Part shown: positions 17,515 through 25,662 of the stretch, piece after piece
Position numbering within the stretch: the stretch's first letter is position 1
How the letters are laid out: every line of letters starts with the position of its first letter
Notes under the pieces: model-generated
The model's input: only the letters and a program-made list of their open reading frames with translations
Told to the model about the DNA's origin: nothing
Database searches by the model: none
Made by a program: the position numbers and the translations under genes
NCBI GenBank assembly: GCA_002729725.1
Contig: PBYS01000090.1
Location: forward strand, 1-37,050
Direction: 5' to 3'
DNA length: 37,050 nt
From: Puniceicoccaceae bacterium
GTDB lineage: Bacteria; Verrucomicrobiota; Verrucomicrobiia; Opitutales; Coraliomargaritaceae

Positions 17515-18567
17515 ATGCCTGGTTCCATTCCCTCTCTCCGTGACGTCGCTGTCCATGCGGGTGTGAGCGCCATGACGGCATCTCGGGTGGTTCGTGGGCT
17601 GAAAGGCGTCAAGCCGGCCACTGCGGAGCGAGTTCACCAGGCTATCGAGGCTCTCGGCTATCGTCCGGATCCTCTGCTCACAGCGTTGGCGGGGCGGCGC
17701 AAACGAAAAGGGCATCAGGTGACGAGTGTTTCGGTTGCGTTGGTTACGCCCGGCAGTGATGAGCGGGTGTGGCGCGACCTGCGTGGTTTTCATGCCACCG
17801 TTTCCGCTGCGCTTGAAACGGCACAATCGTTTGGCTATGGCGTCGAGTTTGCACTTGGGGGTGACACAGTGAAAAGCTGGGAGCGGGTCCTGCGGATGTT
17901 GTTTCTGCGCGGGGTCGTCGGTGTGTTCATCCCGCCGGTCCAGATTAGAGTTCCGGAGGGCATCAACTGGTCGCCGTTTTCCGGGGTCAATCTGGGCTTC
18001 GGTGTGCGTCGGACCGGCTTCGATACCGTCCGCCACGACAATTATCAGATGACGACATTGGCGCTCGACGTTTTAGTGAGCCGGGGATACCGGAAGATTG
18101 GCGTCGTTCTCTCTGGATCCGAAGTGCGCACGGACTATCGTGTGGGCGGTGCCGTGTTGGCCTTGGGAGCCTGGGGTGCCGGTGGGGAAACGATTGTGCC
18201 TCCTCTCATGCTGGATCAGCCCGCCGCACTGCTCACCGATGATTGGCGCCGGAAGTTTCTTACCTGGGTTCGCACAGTAGGGCCGGATGTGATCGTGAGT
18301 CTGCATGCAGACATACTGCTAGGCTGGCTGGCAAAAGCCGGGGTTCGGGTGCCGGCAGATCTGGAAGTGGTGGGCCTGAATCTCGATGCGGATCAGAAGC
18401 CCCCCCGTTTGGCTGGGGTGGCGATTTCGCCCAGGCGGGTCGGAGCTGCGGCGGCAGAGCAGCTCCATTCCATGATCCTGCGCGGGCGAACCGGACGACC
18501 GGATGCCAAACTGATTCTCTGCCTCGACGGCACCTGGCAGGAAGGGCCAAGCATGCGCACGGCATAG
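17515..18567 (+). CDS. LacI-family transcriptional regulator
   Basis: This 350-residue regulator has an N-terminal helix-turn-helix (SLRDVAVHAGVSAMTASRVVRGLKGVKPATAERVHQAIEALGYRPDPL, about residues 6-54). It includes the hinge-helix region that inserts in the minor groove. The rest is a periplasmic-binding-like sugar sensor (VSVALVTPGS, GVVGVFIPP, NYQMTTLALDVLVSRGYRKIGVV). Such proteins usually repress sugar-use genes and release DNA when a sugar or sugar phosphate binds. It faces the LamG gene across a palindromic AAGCGCTT site and converges on the beta-helix gene at 18611. The coding sequence looks richer in G+C than the flanking genes. The start ATG at 17515 fits the family, since the HTH begins within a few residues. 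Confidence 0.93.
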   Translation: MPGSIPSLRDVAVHAGVSAMTASRVVRGLKGVKPATAERVHQAIEALGYRPDPLLTALAGRRKRKGHQVTSVSVALVTPGSDERVWRDLRGFHATVSAALETAQSFGYGVEFALGGDTVKSWERVLRMLFLRGVVGVFIPPVQIRVPEGINWSPFSGVNLGFGVRRTGFDTVRHDNYQMTTLALDVLVSRGYRKIGVVLSGSEVRTDYRVGGAVLALGAWGAGGETIVPPLMLDQPAALLTDDWRRKFLTWVRTVGPDVIVSLHADILLGWLAKAGVRVPADLEVVGLNLDADQKPPRLAGVAISPRRVGAAAAEQLHSMILRGRTGRPDAKLILCLDGTWQEGPSMRTA

Positions 18568-18583
18568 CCATTGCGCGGCTACT

Positions 18584-18598
18584 TGCCCTGTAAGGGCA
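18584..18598. terminator. Weak terminator-like hairpin between convergent genes
   Basis: TGCCCT and AGGGCA form a 6-bp stem with a 3-nt loop between the LacI stop and the converging beta-helix gene. There is no T run on either side, so it is only a weak candidate. Confidence 0.35.
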
Positions 18599-18610
18599 GA
18601 CAATATCAGC

Positions 18611-20251
18611 CTAGTTGTGAATGACCACGTCCTTGAACATGAACGGATTGTTACTGATTCTGAGTGCTTTACCGCTGGCCGTGGTCACATTGCTTATGGT
18701 GACTTCTTTAGTGAGAATATAAGGGAATTCCTGCCTATACGATTCGTCGGTCATCTCTGGGTTGAAATCTGTGAAAAGGGCGGGACCGGGGGCCTTTTTG
18801 GGATCCTTGGAGTCGTCGATATGAAGGGTTTCGATGCGGATCCGTTCCGGCATGTAGCAGGTGTAGCCGAAATCATGCTGCCCTGAATTCTGACCTCCGA
18901 TGAGTTCCGTGCCCTGGGCGCTGCCTTTTTTAGGCGCGAATACGCAGTTGCGAATGATGAGCTCTCCCTCCCAAGTGCTCCCATAGTCGGAGCGGAGGTT
19001 GATTAGCTTTCTTGCGTGAATGGTGGTGTTCTCGACTGTCAACACGCCGCAGCCAATCGCGTTGATCCCCATGTGGCCGAGTGTTGAGTTGAGGATACTG
19101 GCATTGGCCACGCCTTTGTGTGCATCGAAGCGAGAAAGAGTGCAATGATCGTAGGTGATATTCTTGCTGTAGCTGGAAGCCATGATGCCCCAGTAAGTTG
19201 GGTCGTTGATGTCGTTCGTCTGCTCGCAGTTCACTAAGGATACGTTGACAGCTCGAAGGGCATAGAAGTCGTAGGAACCCATGGAGACCGGGCTGCCTGC
19301 CGCGCCGATGGTTTCGTATGTTTTGCGCCCGGTTAGCGTGGTGTTCTGTATGGTTACGTTATAACTATCATTGACACCGATGAAAGCCCGATAAGGAGCC
19401 CCCTGATCACCTTCATCCCTTACGTAATGCTCTAAACCATCTAAACAAACATTGGAGCGTTTGATTGTAATGCCTCGTGCATAATAAGTATATTTCGATT
19501 CTGCATTGTTGGCGATGGTGGTGAATCGCCCGCCAGTGATGTTCAGAGTCTTCTCGTCGATCGGCAGCGCAGAGATTTCCGTGATATGATCGAAGTCCCA
19601 AATGATGGGTGTGTCTTGGTTGACGTTGCCGTTTGCATCGACGATAAATATGTCTGTCTGGGGGGCTCCATTGGTTTGATTCGCCCCAGATCGTACATAA
19701 TGTTTTGTCTCGGAGTTTGTGACAGTGATCAGGCAGCTCTGAGGTAAAGAGACGTCGATTTTTTTCTGATTTTTCCGTAATGAGGAGATGCCTGGGAGCT
19801 CGATGGAAGGCTGGCTTGCGTCCACCAAAAAAACTTCGCTACGATAATTTTCGACATTTCTGTCATCAATAACAAAGGCTGCCGTGCCGAAGTCGGTATC
19901 TGTTTGGATGACTACAGGACGCTCTTTACCGCTAATATAGTAGGTGGCGTTTTCCCCGGCTTTGACCGGTAGGCTGTGTTGGTTGGCGAATTCATGAGTG
20001 GCTGCGATGGCGTCTATAGCATCGGTCACACCGTCTCCGATCGCCCCGAAATCGCTGTAGCTCACGAAGCCAATCGCTTTAAATTTTGAAACATCCTTAG
20101 GGAGTGCGTTTAGCGCTTCGTGGTCATTTGTGCTCATTGTACTGACCTTTGCTTGTTCGGTGGTTTTGGTATTTTGAAGTGGATTTCTGACCTGTGCCTG
20201 CGCCGAAATCGTATAGTGGAATAAGAGCAATATAGGCAGGAACTTCATCAT
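18611..20251 (-). CDS. Secreted pectate-lyase-fold protein
   Basis: This 546-residue protein has a signal peptide (KFLPILLLFHYTISAQAQ). At about residues 60-100 it has the block VSYSDFGAIGDGVTDAIDAIAATHEFANQHSLPV, the opening of the pectate-lyase-3/GH28-type N-terminal domain. Repeated beta-helix coils follow (VCLDGLEHYV, VTIQNTTLTGRK, VSLVNCEQTND, ITYDHCTLSRF, LTVENTTIHARKL, LIIRNCVFAPK). This architecture fits a glycan lyase, hydrolase or epimerase acting outside the cytoplasm. No family-defining catalytic set is certain. The start (two ATG in a row) directly follows the TAA of the SGNH gene, so the two are almost certainly co-transcribed and probably translationally coupled. It is intact, unlike the other two large beta-helix genes of the window. 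Confidence 0.85.
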   Translation of the reverse strand: MMKFLPILLLFHYTISAQAQVRNPLQNTKTTEQAKVSTMSTNDHEALNALPKDVSKFKAIGFVSYSDFGAIGDGVTDAIDAIAATHEFANQHSLPVKAGENATYYISGKERPVVIQTDTDFGTAAFVIDDRNVENYRSEVFLVDASQPSIELPGISSLRKNQKKIDVSLPQSCLITVTNSETKHYVRSGANQTNGAPQTDIFIVDANGNVNQDTPIIWDFDHITEISALPIDEKTLNITGGRFTTIANNAESKYTYYARGITIKRSNVCLDGLEHYVRDEGDQGAPYRAFIGVNDSYNVTIQNTTLTGRKTYETIGAAGSPVSMGSYDFYALRAVNVSLVNCEQTNDINDPTYWGIMASSYSKNITYDHCTLSRFDAHKGVANASILNSTLGHMGINAIGCGVLTVENTTIHARKLINLRSDYGSTWEGELIIRNCVFAPKKGSAQGTELIGGQNSGQHDFGYTCYMPERIRIETLHIDDSKDPKKAPGPALFTDFNPEMTDESYRQEFPYILTKEVTISNVTTASGKALRISNNPFMFKDVVIHN

Positions 20252-20932
20252 TTAAGCTGTGCGACTCTGTTCAATGCAATGAGCTTCGCATAGCGCTGCG
20301 AATACTTGTTGGGCTATAAAGAGGGTGCCCGTGCGGTTGGGGTGGACGGCATCATCGGCCAGTTCGCTCGGAGTCATGTGCTCCAACAGTTTTTCGAATT
20401 TCGCATTCAGGTCATAATAGAAAGCTTGGTGTGTTTCGGCGGCCTGTTGCGCGTGTTCGATGTATTGCTTTAATTTGGCACACACCCGTGCCCGGTAGGC
20501 ATCCGGTAGGTTTGTGTCCTTACTTAGATAAAAAGGGCTCAGGATGAGGATCTTCGTATTCGGCAAGGCCTCACGGGTGTGGCTTAGAATTTGATCGTAG
20601 ATCTTCGCATACTGTTGCGGGCTTTGCAGCGCTTGGCTCGAGTCGCTGACGTAGCGGTTGCAATCGTTGATGCCGATCTTGATGACCAGCCAGTCGGGTG
20701 CTTCGCAGAGCACATGATCGGTCCAACGTGAGCGGAGGTCTTCGATCGTATTGCCACCTATGCCGCGATTGATGACGCTAAAGGCAGACGCCGGGCTGTG
20801 CAAGCGGAGCATGTCAGCGACTAAGGCGACATAGCCGTTACCCAACGGGGCATGCTGTTCGCGGCGACCACAGTCGGTGATACTATCGCCTATAAAGAGA
20901 ATTTTGTGTTTGAGGGGGCTGTCTGAGCGCAT
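20252..20932 (-). CDS. SGNH/GDSL-family esterase
   Basis: This 226-residue protein has all four SGNH blocks: GDSITD with the nucleophile S17, NRGIGGNT near residues 55-62, GIND with N89, and D194-x-x-H197 in DDAVHPN. The family includes esterases that remove acetyl groups from xylan, rhamnogalacturonan and other glycans. The surrounding hemicellulose-type genes make such a role plausible here. No signal peptide is visible, so it probably acts in the cytoplasm on imported acetylated oligosaccharides. It is the first gene of a pair with the pectate-lyase-fold gene, with no gap between them. Confidence 0.92.
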   Translation of the reverse strand: MRSDSPLKHKILFIGDSITDCGRREQHAPLGNGYVALVADMLRLHSPASAFSVINRGIGGNTIEDLRSRWTDHVLCEAPDWLVIKIGINDCNRYVSDSSQALQSPQQYAKIYDQILSHTREALPNTKILILSPFYLSKDTNLPDAYRARVCAKLKQYIEHAQQAAETHQAFYYDLNAKFEKLLEHMTPSELADDAVHPNRTGTLFIAQQVFAALCEAHCIEQSRTA

Positions 20933-21054
20933 GGTTATATTAAAATGGAGAGTTTATGAGGATTATCGAATGCTTTTAATCGTCTCACGCACTTTTGAAC
21001 TAGTGTGAAGCGCGTTAAGTTAAGGAGGGGAATCGGTTCTTTGAGTTGCATGAC

Positions 21055-21078
21055 GTAGTGGCTGCTTCAGCTGCCATA
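21055..21078 (+). repeat. REP-like hairpin, copy 1
   Basis: The 24-bp element has GTAGTGGC at its left edge and a stem GGCTGCT/AGCTGCC with a central T-T mismatch. It matches the reverse complement of copy 2 (21105-21128) at 19 of 24 positions. Confidence 0.6.
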
Positions 21079-21104
21079 TAACTGCCTGTAAGCGTTTTAG
21101 GCCT

Positions 21105-21128
21105 AATGGCGACTGAAGTCGCCACTAC
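21105..21128 (-). repeat. REP-like hairpin, copy 2
   Basis: GGCGACT and AGTCGCC form a perfect 7-bp stem with a 2-nt loop. On the minus strand the element begins GTAGTGGCGACTTCAG and is an inverted relative of copy 1, 26 bp away. The pair has the layout of a BIME-type repeat. Confidence 0.65.
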
Positions 21129-21311
21129 GGAAAGCGAGCTTAAGTTAATGCCTTTCAGGTATACGACTGTCCTAGTCATTGAAGGAGTAGCTAGCTGGAG
21201 ACAGTAGTCGCATCCTGAGTGCTGCTGAAGAGACCGACGAATGAGGAGACGAACAATCCCATTTGTAGCGATGCGACTCTGCAATAATACCCATACTAAA
21301 GTGAAGTGGCA

Positions 21312-23528
21312 TCAGGGCTTGTTCTCAAGTTCTCCAAAAGCCAAGCCTGCGCTCGCAAATGCAAGGTAGATTTTACCGAAGACCTTCTTGTCGCCGTCCA
21401 TGGCGTCTATCCAGTCAAAAATACCCAAGGGATATTCACCGATTTGACTCCAACTCATGCCTTCGTCGGTGGAGCGCCAGATGCCGGTCTCTCCCTTCGC
21501 GACGCCTGCGACAAATAGAGTCGGGTAGCTCTGTGGTGTGAGCGGCTTACCAAAACCGAAATTGTAGGCTTGCTCGATTACCGGCAGTTCTGTCCAGCTT
21601 TCCCCTCCATCCTGGGATCGCCATATTCCGTCCACACGGGTGCCCTGACTGCCTTCGGCGAACCATAGGTGGCCGGCGTTTTCGGGGGCGGCTTTGAGTA
21701 TAGAATTATAGCGACCGGTCACTGGGCTACCCGCTTTGCTGAATGTGGCACCAGCGTCGGTTGACCGGTAGACCCCATCTTCGGTCCGGTAGTAGTAGAA
21801 CGTATCCGCGAGCACTCTGTCGGCACAGAGTGGTTTGATCGGGGACGAGCGGTTGCGGAATCCGGTTGTCTGTTTCCCGTTGAAAGAAGATTGTTTCCAT
21901 TTGGTGCCACGATCTGTGCTGTAGTGAGGCAAGTGGTCGTTTGCCGGAACCCAGACCATGTGATCCGTATTGTTTGCCGCGACTGCGATGGCACCGTATT
22001 CAAGTTCTTTCGGATGTGTGTCTTCTGTGAGAGATGGAAAGATTGTCCAACTGCGCCCTCCATCAGTTGAGTAGCCACTTTCATTGATATGTGGGGGAAA
22101 GCCTAGGTGATTTCGAAAGACGCCCACGAGGAAACTTGGATCGTTGGGACACCAGTCGAGTGCCCACGCAGACATGAAATAGGGGATTCCCCGCTCTGCC
22201 GTGTAGGTTGAAGTTGAGGGGAAACGAAAGACGCCAACATCCCAAACCGCCGCGAGCGGGGCTCCTCCGGGCGGGGCAATGACATCGTTCCCGCAGGTTT
22301 CTTCAATGCCCCTGCTGGCTTCTTGCCAATGGATCTTATTCGTTTCCAGATCGTCCGCCCACCAGACGCCGAAACCTTCGGCCAGCCATAGTTTGCCATC
22401 TGAGTCGAAACGACATTCTCCGATGCTCAGCCAGTGGTTCTGCTGGCGACCGAGCCATTGGACATGGCTGGTTTCCAGTGAGAATCCGTGAGAACTCCAA
22501 TGCGTACCCTGATTCTTTGAGACAAAGGTGCGACCTCCCTGGCACATCACAACGAGCTGTGCCGGATCATTGGGGTTTACGGCGATCGCCCAATAGTCCA
22601 AGCTGCCCTGGGGGGTAATTTCCATCCATTGTCCACTTGGTTGGTAAGCCCATACGGCACCGGCGTTGGTATGACTGCGGTCGCATACAATGTAAAAATT
22701 CCGGTCCGGTCCGATTGCTGTTTCGCGTATCGAAGCAGTGCTTCCTGGGCCGTCATCTGCAATACTGATCCAAGTCTTGCCGGCGTCGTCGGAGCAAAAA
22801 ATGCCTGTGCCATCGGTGCTGACATAGATCCTTGATGTGGCGGGAACTCTTTCGGATTGCTCGACGACCTTAGAGGCTGGGTCGAATACAATGGTGTTCA
22901 CTCCGTGTTGGGGCATGCCCAGCGGAATTTCTACGATGCGCTCCCATGTTTCGCCGCTGTTCACCGTGCGCCAAAGTCCATTCTCGATCGAACCGTAGTA
23001 GACGATGTGACTATTTACCGGGTCGACCGCCAAGCGTTCGCCTTCCTGACGACCTGCTCCATTCGGATCCATTTTGACTGAGTGTTTTGAGAAATTCGTA
23101 CCGATCCACTTTTGTCCGCAATCTGAACTGCGGAAGATCTCTCCCCGATAAGCCATGTAGACAATCTCGGGGTTCGACGCTGAGCTCACTATACTGTCGA
23201 CGCCTCGGTAAGTGCTGTAAGCAACATATTCCGGAGGCATACTCTGAGCTGTCACAAGTTGAACCCAAGATTCTTGTAAAGGATCCCATCGATAGGCACC
23301 GGAAACATCGGTACGAATATACTTAAGGTCGTTTTCCCCCGGATGAATATCTAGACCAACCACCCATCCGCCGCCGCCAATCTTCAATGGATGCCAAACG
23401 TAGCTTTCGACTGAGTCTTCTCCGGAGATAGGTGCAAGCCAAGAGAATACAAGTGAATGAATTAGCAGCCAATGTCTTATCCGGTAGAATTGGCTTCTCT
23501 GGGATGTCAGGGACATCATACAAATCAT
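21312..23528 (-). CDS. GH74-like secreted beta-propeller glycosidase
   Basis: This 738-residue protein has a possible signal peptide (HWLLIHSLVFSWLAPISG, about residues 19-36). Two seven-bladed-propeller halves typical of GH74 endo-xyloglucanases follow. The signature GGGGWVVGLDIHPGENDLKYIRTDVSGAYRWD is near residues 51-82, and D74 fits the catalytic base. D458 in SAWALDWCPNDPSFLVGV fits the catalytic acid. SRGIEETCGNDVIAPPGGAPLAAVWDVGVFRF is another family block. Several BNR/Asp-box turns occur (SSDCGQKW, SDDAGKTW, STDGGRSW, STDAGATF, SQDGGESW, STDEGMSW). GH74 enzymes cut xyloglucan or related beta-glucans; the exact substrate here is inferred. It lies downstream of the GH10 gene on the same strand, 270 bp away. 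Confidence 0.85.
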   Translation of the reverse strand: MICMMSLTSQRSQFYRIRHWLLIHSLVFSWLAPISGEDSVESYVWHPLKIGGGGWVVGLDIHPGENDLKYIRTDVSGAYRWDPLQESWVQLVTAQSMPPEYVAYSTYRGVDSIVSSASNPEIVYMAYRGEIFRSSDCGQKWIGTNFSKHSVKMDPNGAGRQEGERLAVDPVNSHIVYYGSIENGLWRTVNSGETWERIVEIPLGMPQHGVNTIVFDPASKVVEQSERVPATSRIYVSTDGTGIFCSDDAGKTWISIADDGPGSTASIRETAIGPDRNFYIVCDRSHTNAGAVWAYQPSGQWMEITPQGSLDYWAIAVNPNDPAQLVVMCQGGRTFVSKNQGTHWSSHGFSLETSHVQWLGRQQNHWLSIGECRFDSDGKLWLAEGFGVWWADDLETNKIHWQEASRGIEETCGNDVIAPPGGAPLAAVWDVGVFRFPSTSTYTAERGIPYFMSAWALDWCPNDPSFLVGVFRNHLGFPPHINESGYSTDGGRSWTIFPSLTEDTHPKELEYGAIAVAANNTDHMVWVPANDHLPHYSTDRGTKWKQSSFNGKQTTGFRNRSSPIKPLCADRVLADTFYYYRTEDGVYRSTDAGATFSKAGSPVTGRYNSILKAAPENAGHLWFAEGSQGTRVDGIWRSQDGGESWTELPVIEQAYNFGFGKPLTPQSYPTLFVAGVAKGETGIWRSTDEGMSWSQIGEYPLGIFDWIDAMDGDKKVFGKIYLAFASAGLAFGELENKP

Positions 23529-23596
23529 GTTCTACGATTTTTGTTCATACAATGGGGTGGGCTGGTTGCCTCTGTCGACACTGTGGGGGAAAGCGG

Positions 23597-23613
23597 TATC
23601 AATTAAGTTGATA
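23597..23613. promoter_or_regulatory. Inverted repeat upstream of the GH74-like gene
   Basis: TATCAA and TTGATA are 5 bp apart, 69 bp before the GH74-like start codon on the minus strand. It may be an operator. The 23529-23798 gap otherwise shows no gene. Confidence 0.25.
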
Positions 23614-23711
23614 TGCGCATGTAAAGGTTTATCGGGATGTGTGATGCTTGCCATGCTGGTGAGTAGTTGATCGAAACTAGTTGCGGATGGAAAGCCTTGA
23701 TTCCTCATTCT

Positions 23712-23731
23712 GCGTCGTCGGCCGACGTCGC
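23712..23731. terminator. GC-rich palindrome after the GH10 gene
   Basis: A 12-bp perfect palindrome, CGTCGGCCGACG, extends to 20 bp with one mismatched pair. It lies 68 bp after the GH10 stop on the minus strand. No T run follows, so it may be a factor-dependent terminator or an mRNA-stabilising hairpin. Confidence 0.35.
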
Positions 23732-23798
23732 TTAAAAATGATTTCCGGGTGTAGCACTACGTTGCGCTGCTGGGTTGAGTTGGCGCTCCCTAAAAAGA

Positions 23799-25643
23799 TC
23801 AAAACTGTATTTCGAATCGGTTGGCATCATCTTTTTCGATTTGAAACTGCAGTTCTTTTATGGTTTCGTTGTGCCTCACTCGAATCATGTAGTCGCCGTA
23901 ATAAGCTCGGCCAGAGAATGTGCCTTTGGCATCGGATTGCCCGTTGAGATCTGTCCACCAAATCTCGCGTGTGAGGTGCTTCCATTGCTCACCGTTTGGC
24001 CTTATCTGCCAGTCTTTGGTATAGAGTGCGGCTTCCGGGCGCCAATGCGCGCCCGCCCAAAAGCCCCAACATTGCACGCCTACAGTGGCGGGATGGCTGA
24101 ACACGATCGTTAAAAAATCGCGGGTATAGTCTGCTTGTAATTCTGCGTCGTCTGTACTGACGTCGAACTCGGTGATGCGGATGTCGAGTTGTGGAAAGCT
24201 TGTGTGATAACGGTCGAGGATACTGTGAACCCGCTCAATTGATGTTGGGTTGCGCCCGAAGTGTCCTTGCATGCCCATACCGTTGACGGAGGCACCCTTG
24301 TCCAACAAATAGCGTAGTGTGTCTTGATAATGCTGTTGGTGTGTGCGGTCGCGACCGCCGCTGGAAAGGATGGCGTAATCGTTGAGATAGAGTTGCTGCG
24401 TGGAGAGGTTTTGACGGGCCGCTTTAAACCAGTCGACCATGATTTCGTTGCCGAAAGCATCCATTAAGTCGTGGTTGCTGTAGGGCTCGTTGATGACGTC
24501 CCACTCATCGAGGTAATCGCTGGTCGCGCTGGTGATGTCCGCAATATGATCCAGCACGATTTGCTTTGCGGCGGGGGCAGCGGACGCTGGATCGCCTTTT
24601 GAAAAGTAGGGGAGAAGACTTCTGGGTAAGTGTTTCTTGGACGGCCAAACCAGGACATGACCGCGGGTGTAGAAGTGCCGTTCCTTTAGCCATTGCAGCG
24701 CCTCGATGGTCTGTGCTTGCTGATATTTATCACCCCATTCGTTCTCCCATGGCCCCCACTTTAGGTCGTTTTCGGTTCCGCTCTGGTTGAAAAGTTCCAG
24801 CACTTTGGCTCGATAAATCTCTGATGTCTCCGATTGACCCGTTAAGAGGGTCGCAGTGATGACTGATCCGAAATGGTATGCGTGTCGTTGCTGTCGAACT
24901 TGGATCTCTGCGCCTTCAATGGCTTGTCCGTCGGCTGTGCGAACTTGAATACTGAAGTCGCCCTTGCGATGGCGTTCGATCCGTTCGTTGGCTTCTTTGC
25001 GCCAAGCGGCATCGGGGGCACGGCCCAAGTAGCTCGCCCGAGTTTGTGGGAGTGCGGAGAGTGCTGTGGAGTCTCCGTAATTGAGTAGTTGGATGCCGCC
25101 GACTTCCCATGTTTGTTTTTTCGAGCCTCCGCCCGCACCGATGAATAAGCCCAGTTCTCCTTTGGCTAGATCATCTGTTATTTTGACTGGTAGTTTATAT
25201 TCCTTCCACTCGTCAGTGGCGTTGATCTCGTGGATCAGGTATTTCTTATACTCAGGTTTCGGCCCTTGCACGAAGACGGTGGCAAAACCGTTACCGGTTT
25301 CTTCGGTATTCAGGATCGAGCGAAAGTAGAGGTGCACCAACAGCGTGTCTCCAGCTCTGACGGCTTGAGTGCTAGGAAGCTGGATCGCACTTGAGAAGAA
25401 CAGCCCATCCGGGCGTAATACTTTGACTCGCATTGCCTGTTGGAAGGCAGGGTGCTCGACTTGAATGAGCTGCGCTTCTCCAACAGGTTCGCCTTTGATA
25501 CTTCCGGGATAATACGCCCACTTTCGGGTGAGGGCATCCTTACTTAGCAGTGCTTCACCGCCAGAGGGGATGCCCACGTCCGTCGCATTCAGCGCAGAAG
25601 CAAGGCTTACTAATAGAAGGGTGACGGCCTTGGAGATACGCAT
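23799..25643 (-). CDS. GH10 endo-beta-1,4-xylanase-like enzyme with N-terminal CBM-like domain
   Basis: This 614-residue protein has a signal peptide (SKAVTLLLVSLASALNA). An N-terminal jelly-roll region at about residues 28-190 resembles a carbohydrate-binding module (FATVFVQGPKPEYKKYLIHEINATDEWKEYKLPV). A GH10 barrel runs from about 245 to 560. The family motifs are clear: the acid/base E386 in WDVINEPY, the nucleophile E492 in ITEFDV, HFYTRGHVLVWPSKKHLP, and QCWGFWAGAHWRP. GH10 enzymes cut the xylan backbone outside the cell or in the periplasm. A short C-terminal beta-rich extension follows (GTFSGRAYYGDYMIRVRHN). The gene starts 19 bp after the stop of the 1350-residue glycosidase gene, so they form an operon. 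Confidence 0.95.
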   Translation of the reverse strand: MRISKAVTLLLVSLASALNATDVGIPSGGEALLSKDALTRKWAYYPGSIKGEPVGEAQLIQVEHPAFQQAMRVKVLRPDGLFFSSAIQLPSTQAVRAGDTLLVHLYFRSILNTEETGNGFATVFVQGPKPEYKKYLIHEINATDEWKEYKLPVKITDDLAKGELGLFIGAGGGSKKQTWEVGGIQLLNYGDSTALSALPQTRASYLGRAPDAAWRKEANERIERHRKGDFSIQVRTADGQAIEGAEIQVRQQRHAYHFGSVITATLLTGQSETSEIYRAKVLELFNQSGTENDLKWGPWENEWGDKYQQAQTIEALQWLKERHFYTRGHVLVWPSKKHLPRSLLPYFSKGDPASAAPAAKQIVLDHIADITSATSDYLDEWDVINEPYSNHDLMDAFGNEIMVDWFKAARQNLSTQQLYLNDYAILSSGGRDRTHQQHYQDTLRYLLDKGASVNGMGMQGHFGRNPTSIERVHSILDRYHTSFPQLDIRITEFDVSTDDAELQADYTRDFLTIVFSHPATVGVQCWGFWAGAHWRPEAALYTKDWQIRPNGEQWKHLTREIWWTDLNGQSDAKGTFSGRAYYGDYMIRVRHNETIKELQFQIEKDDANRFEIQF

Positions 25644-25662
25644 GGGTGCTTTGCTAGTCTAA

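Larger units (their letters stand above)
20933..21311. other. 379-bp intergenic region with REP-like palindromes
   Basis: No credible gene is seen. The region holds two related hairpins in inverted orientation (listed separately) and less regular palindromic remains near 21200-21290. It separates the GH74-like gene from the SGNH gene and probably contains the promoter of the latter. Confidence 0.7.
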
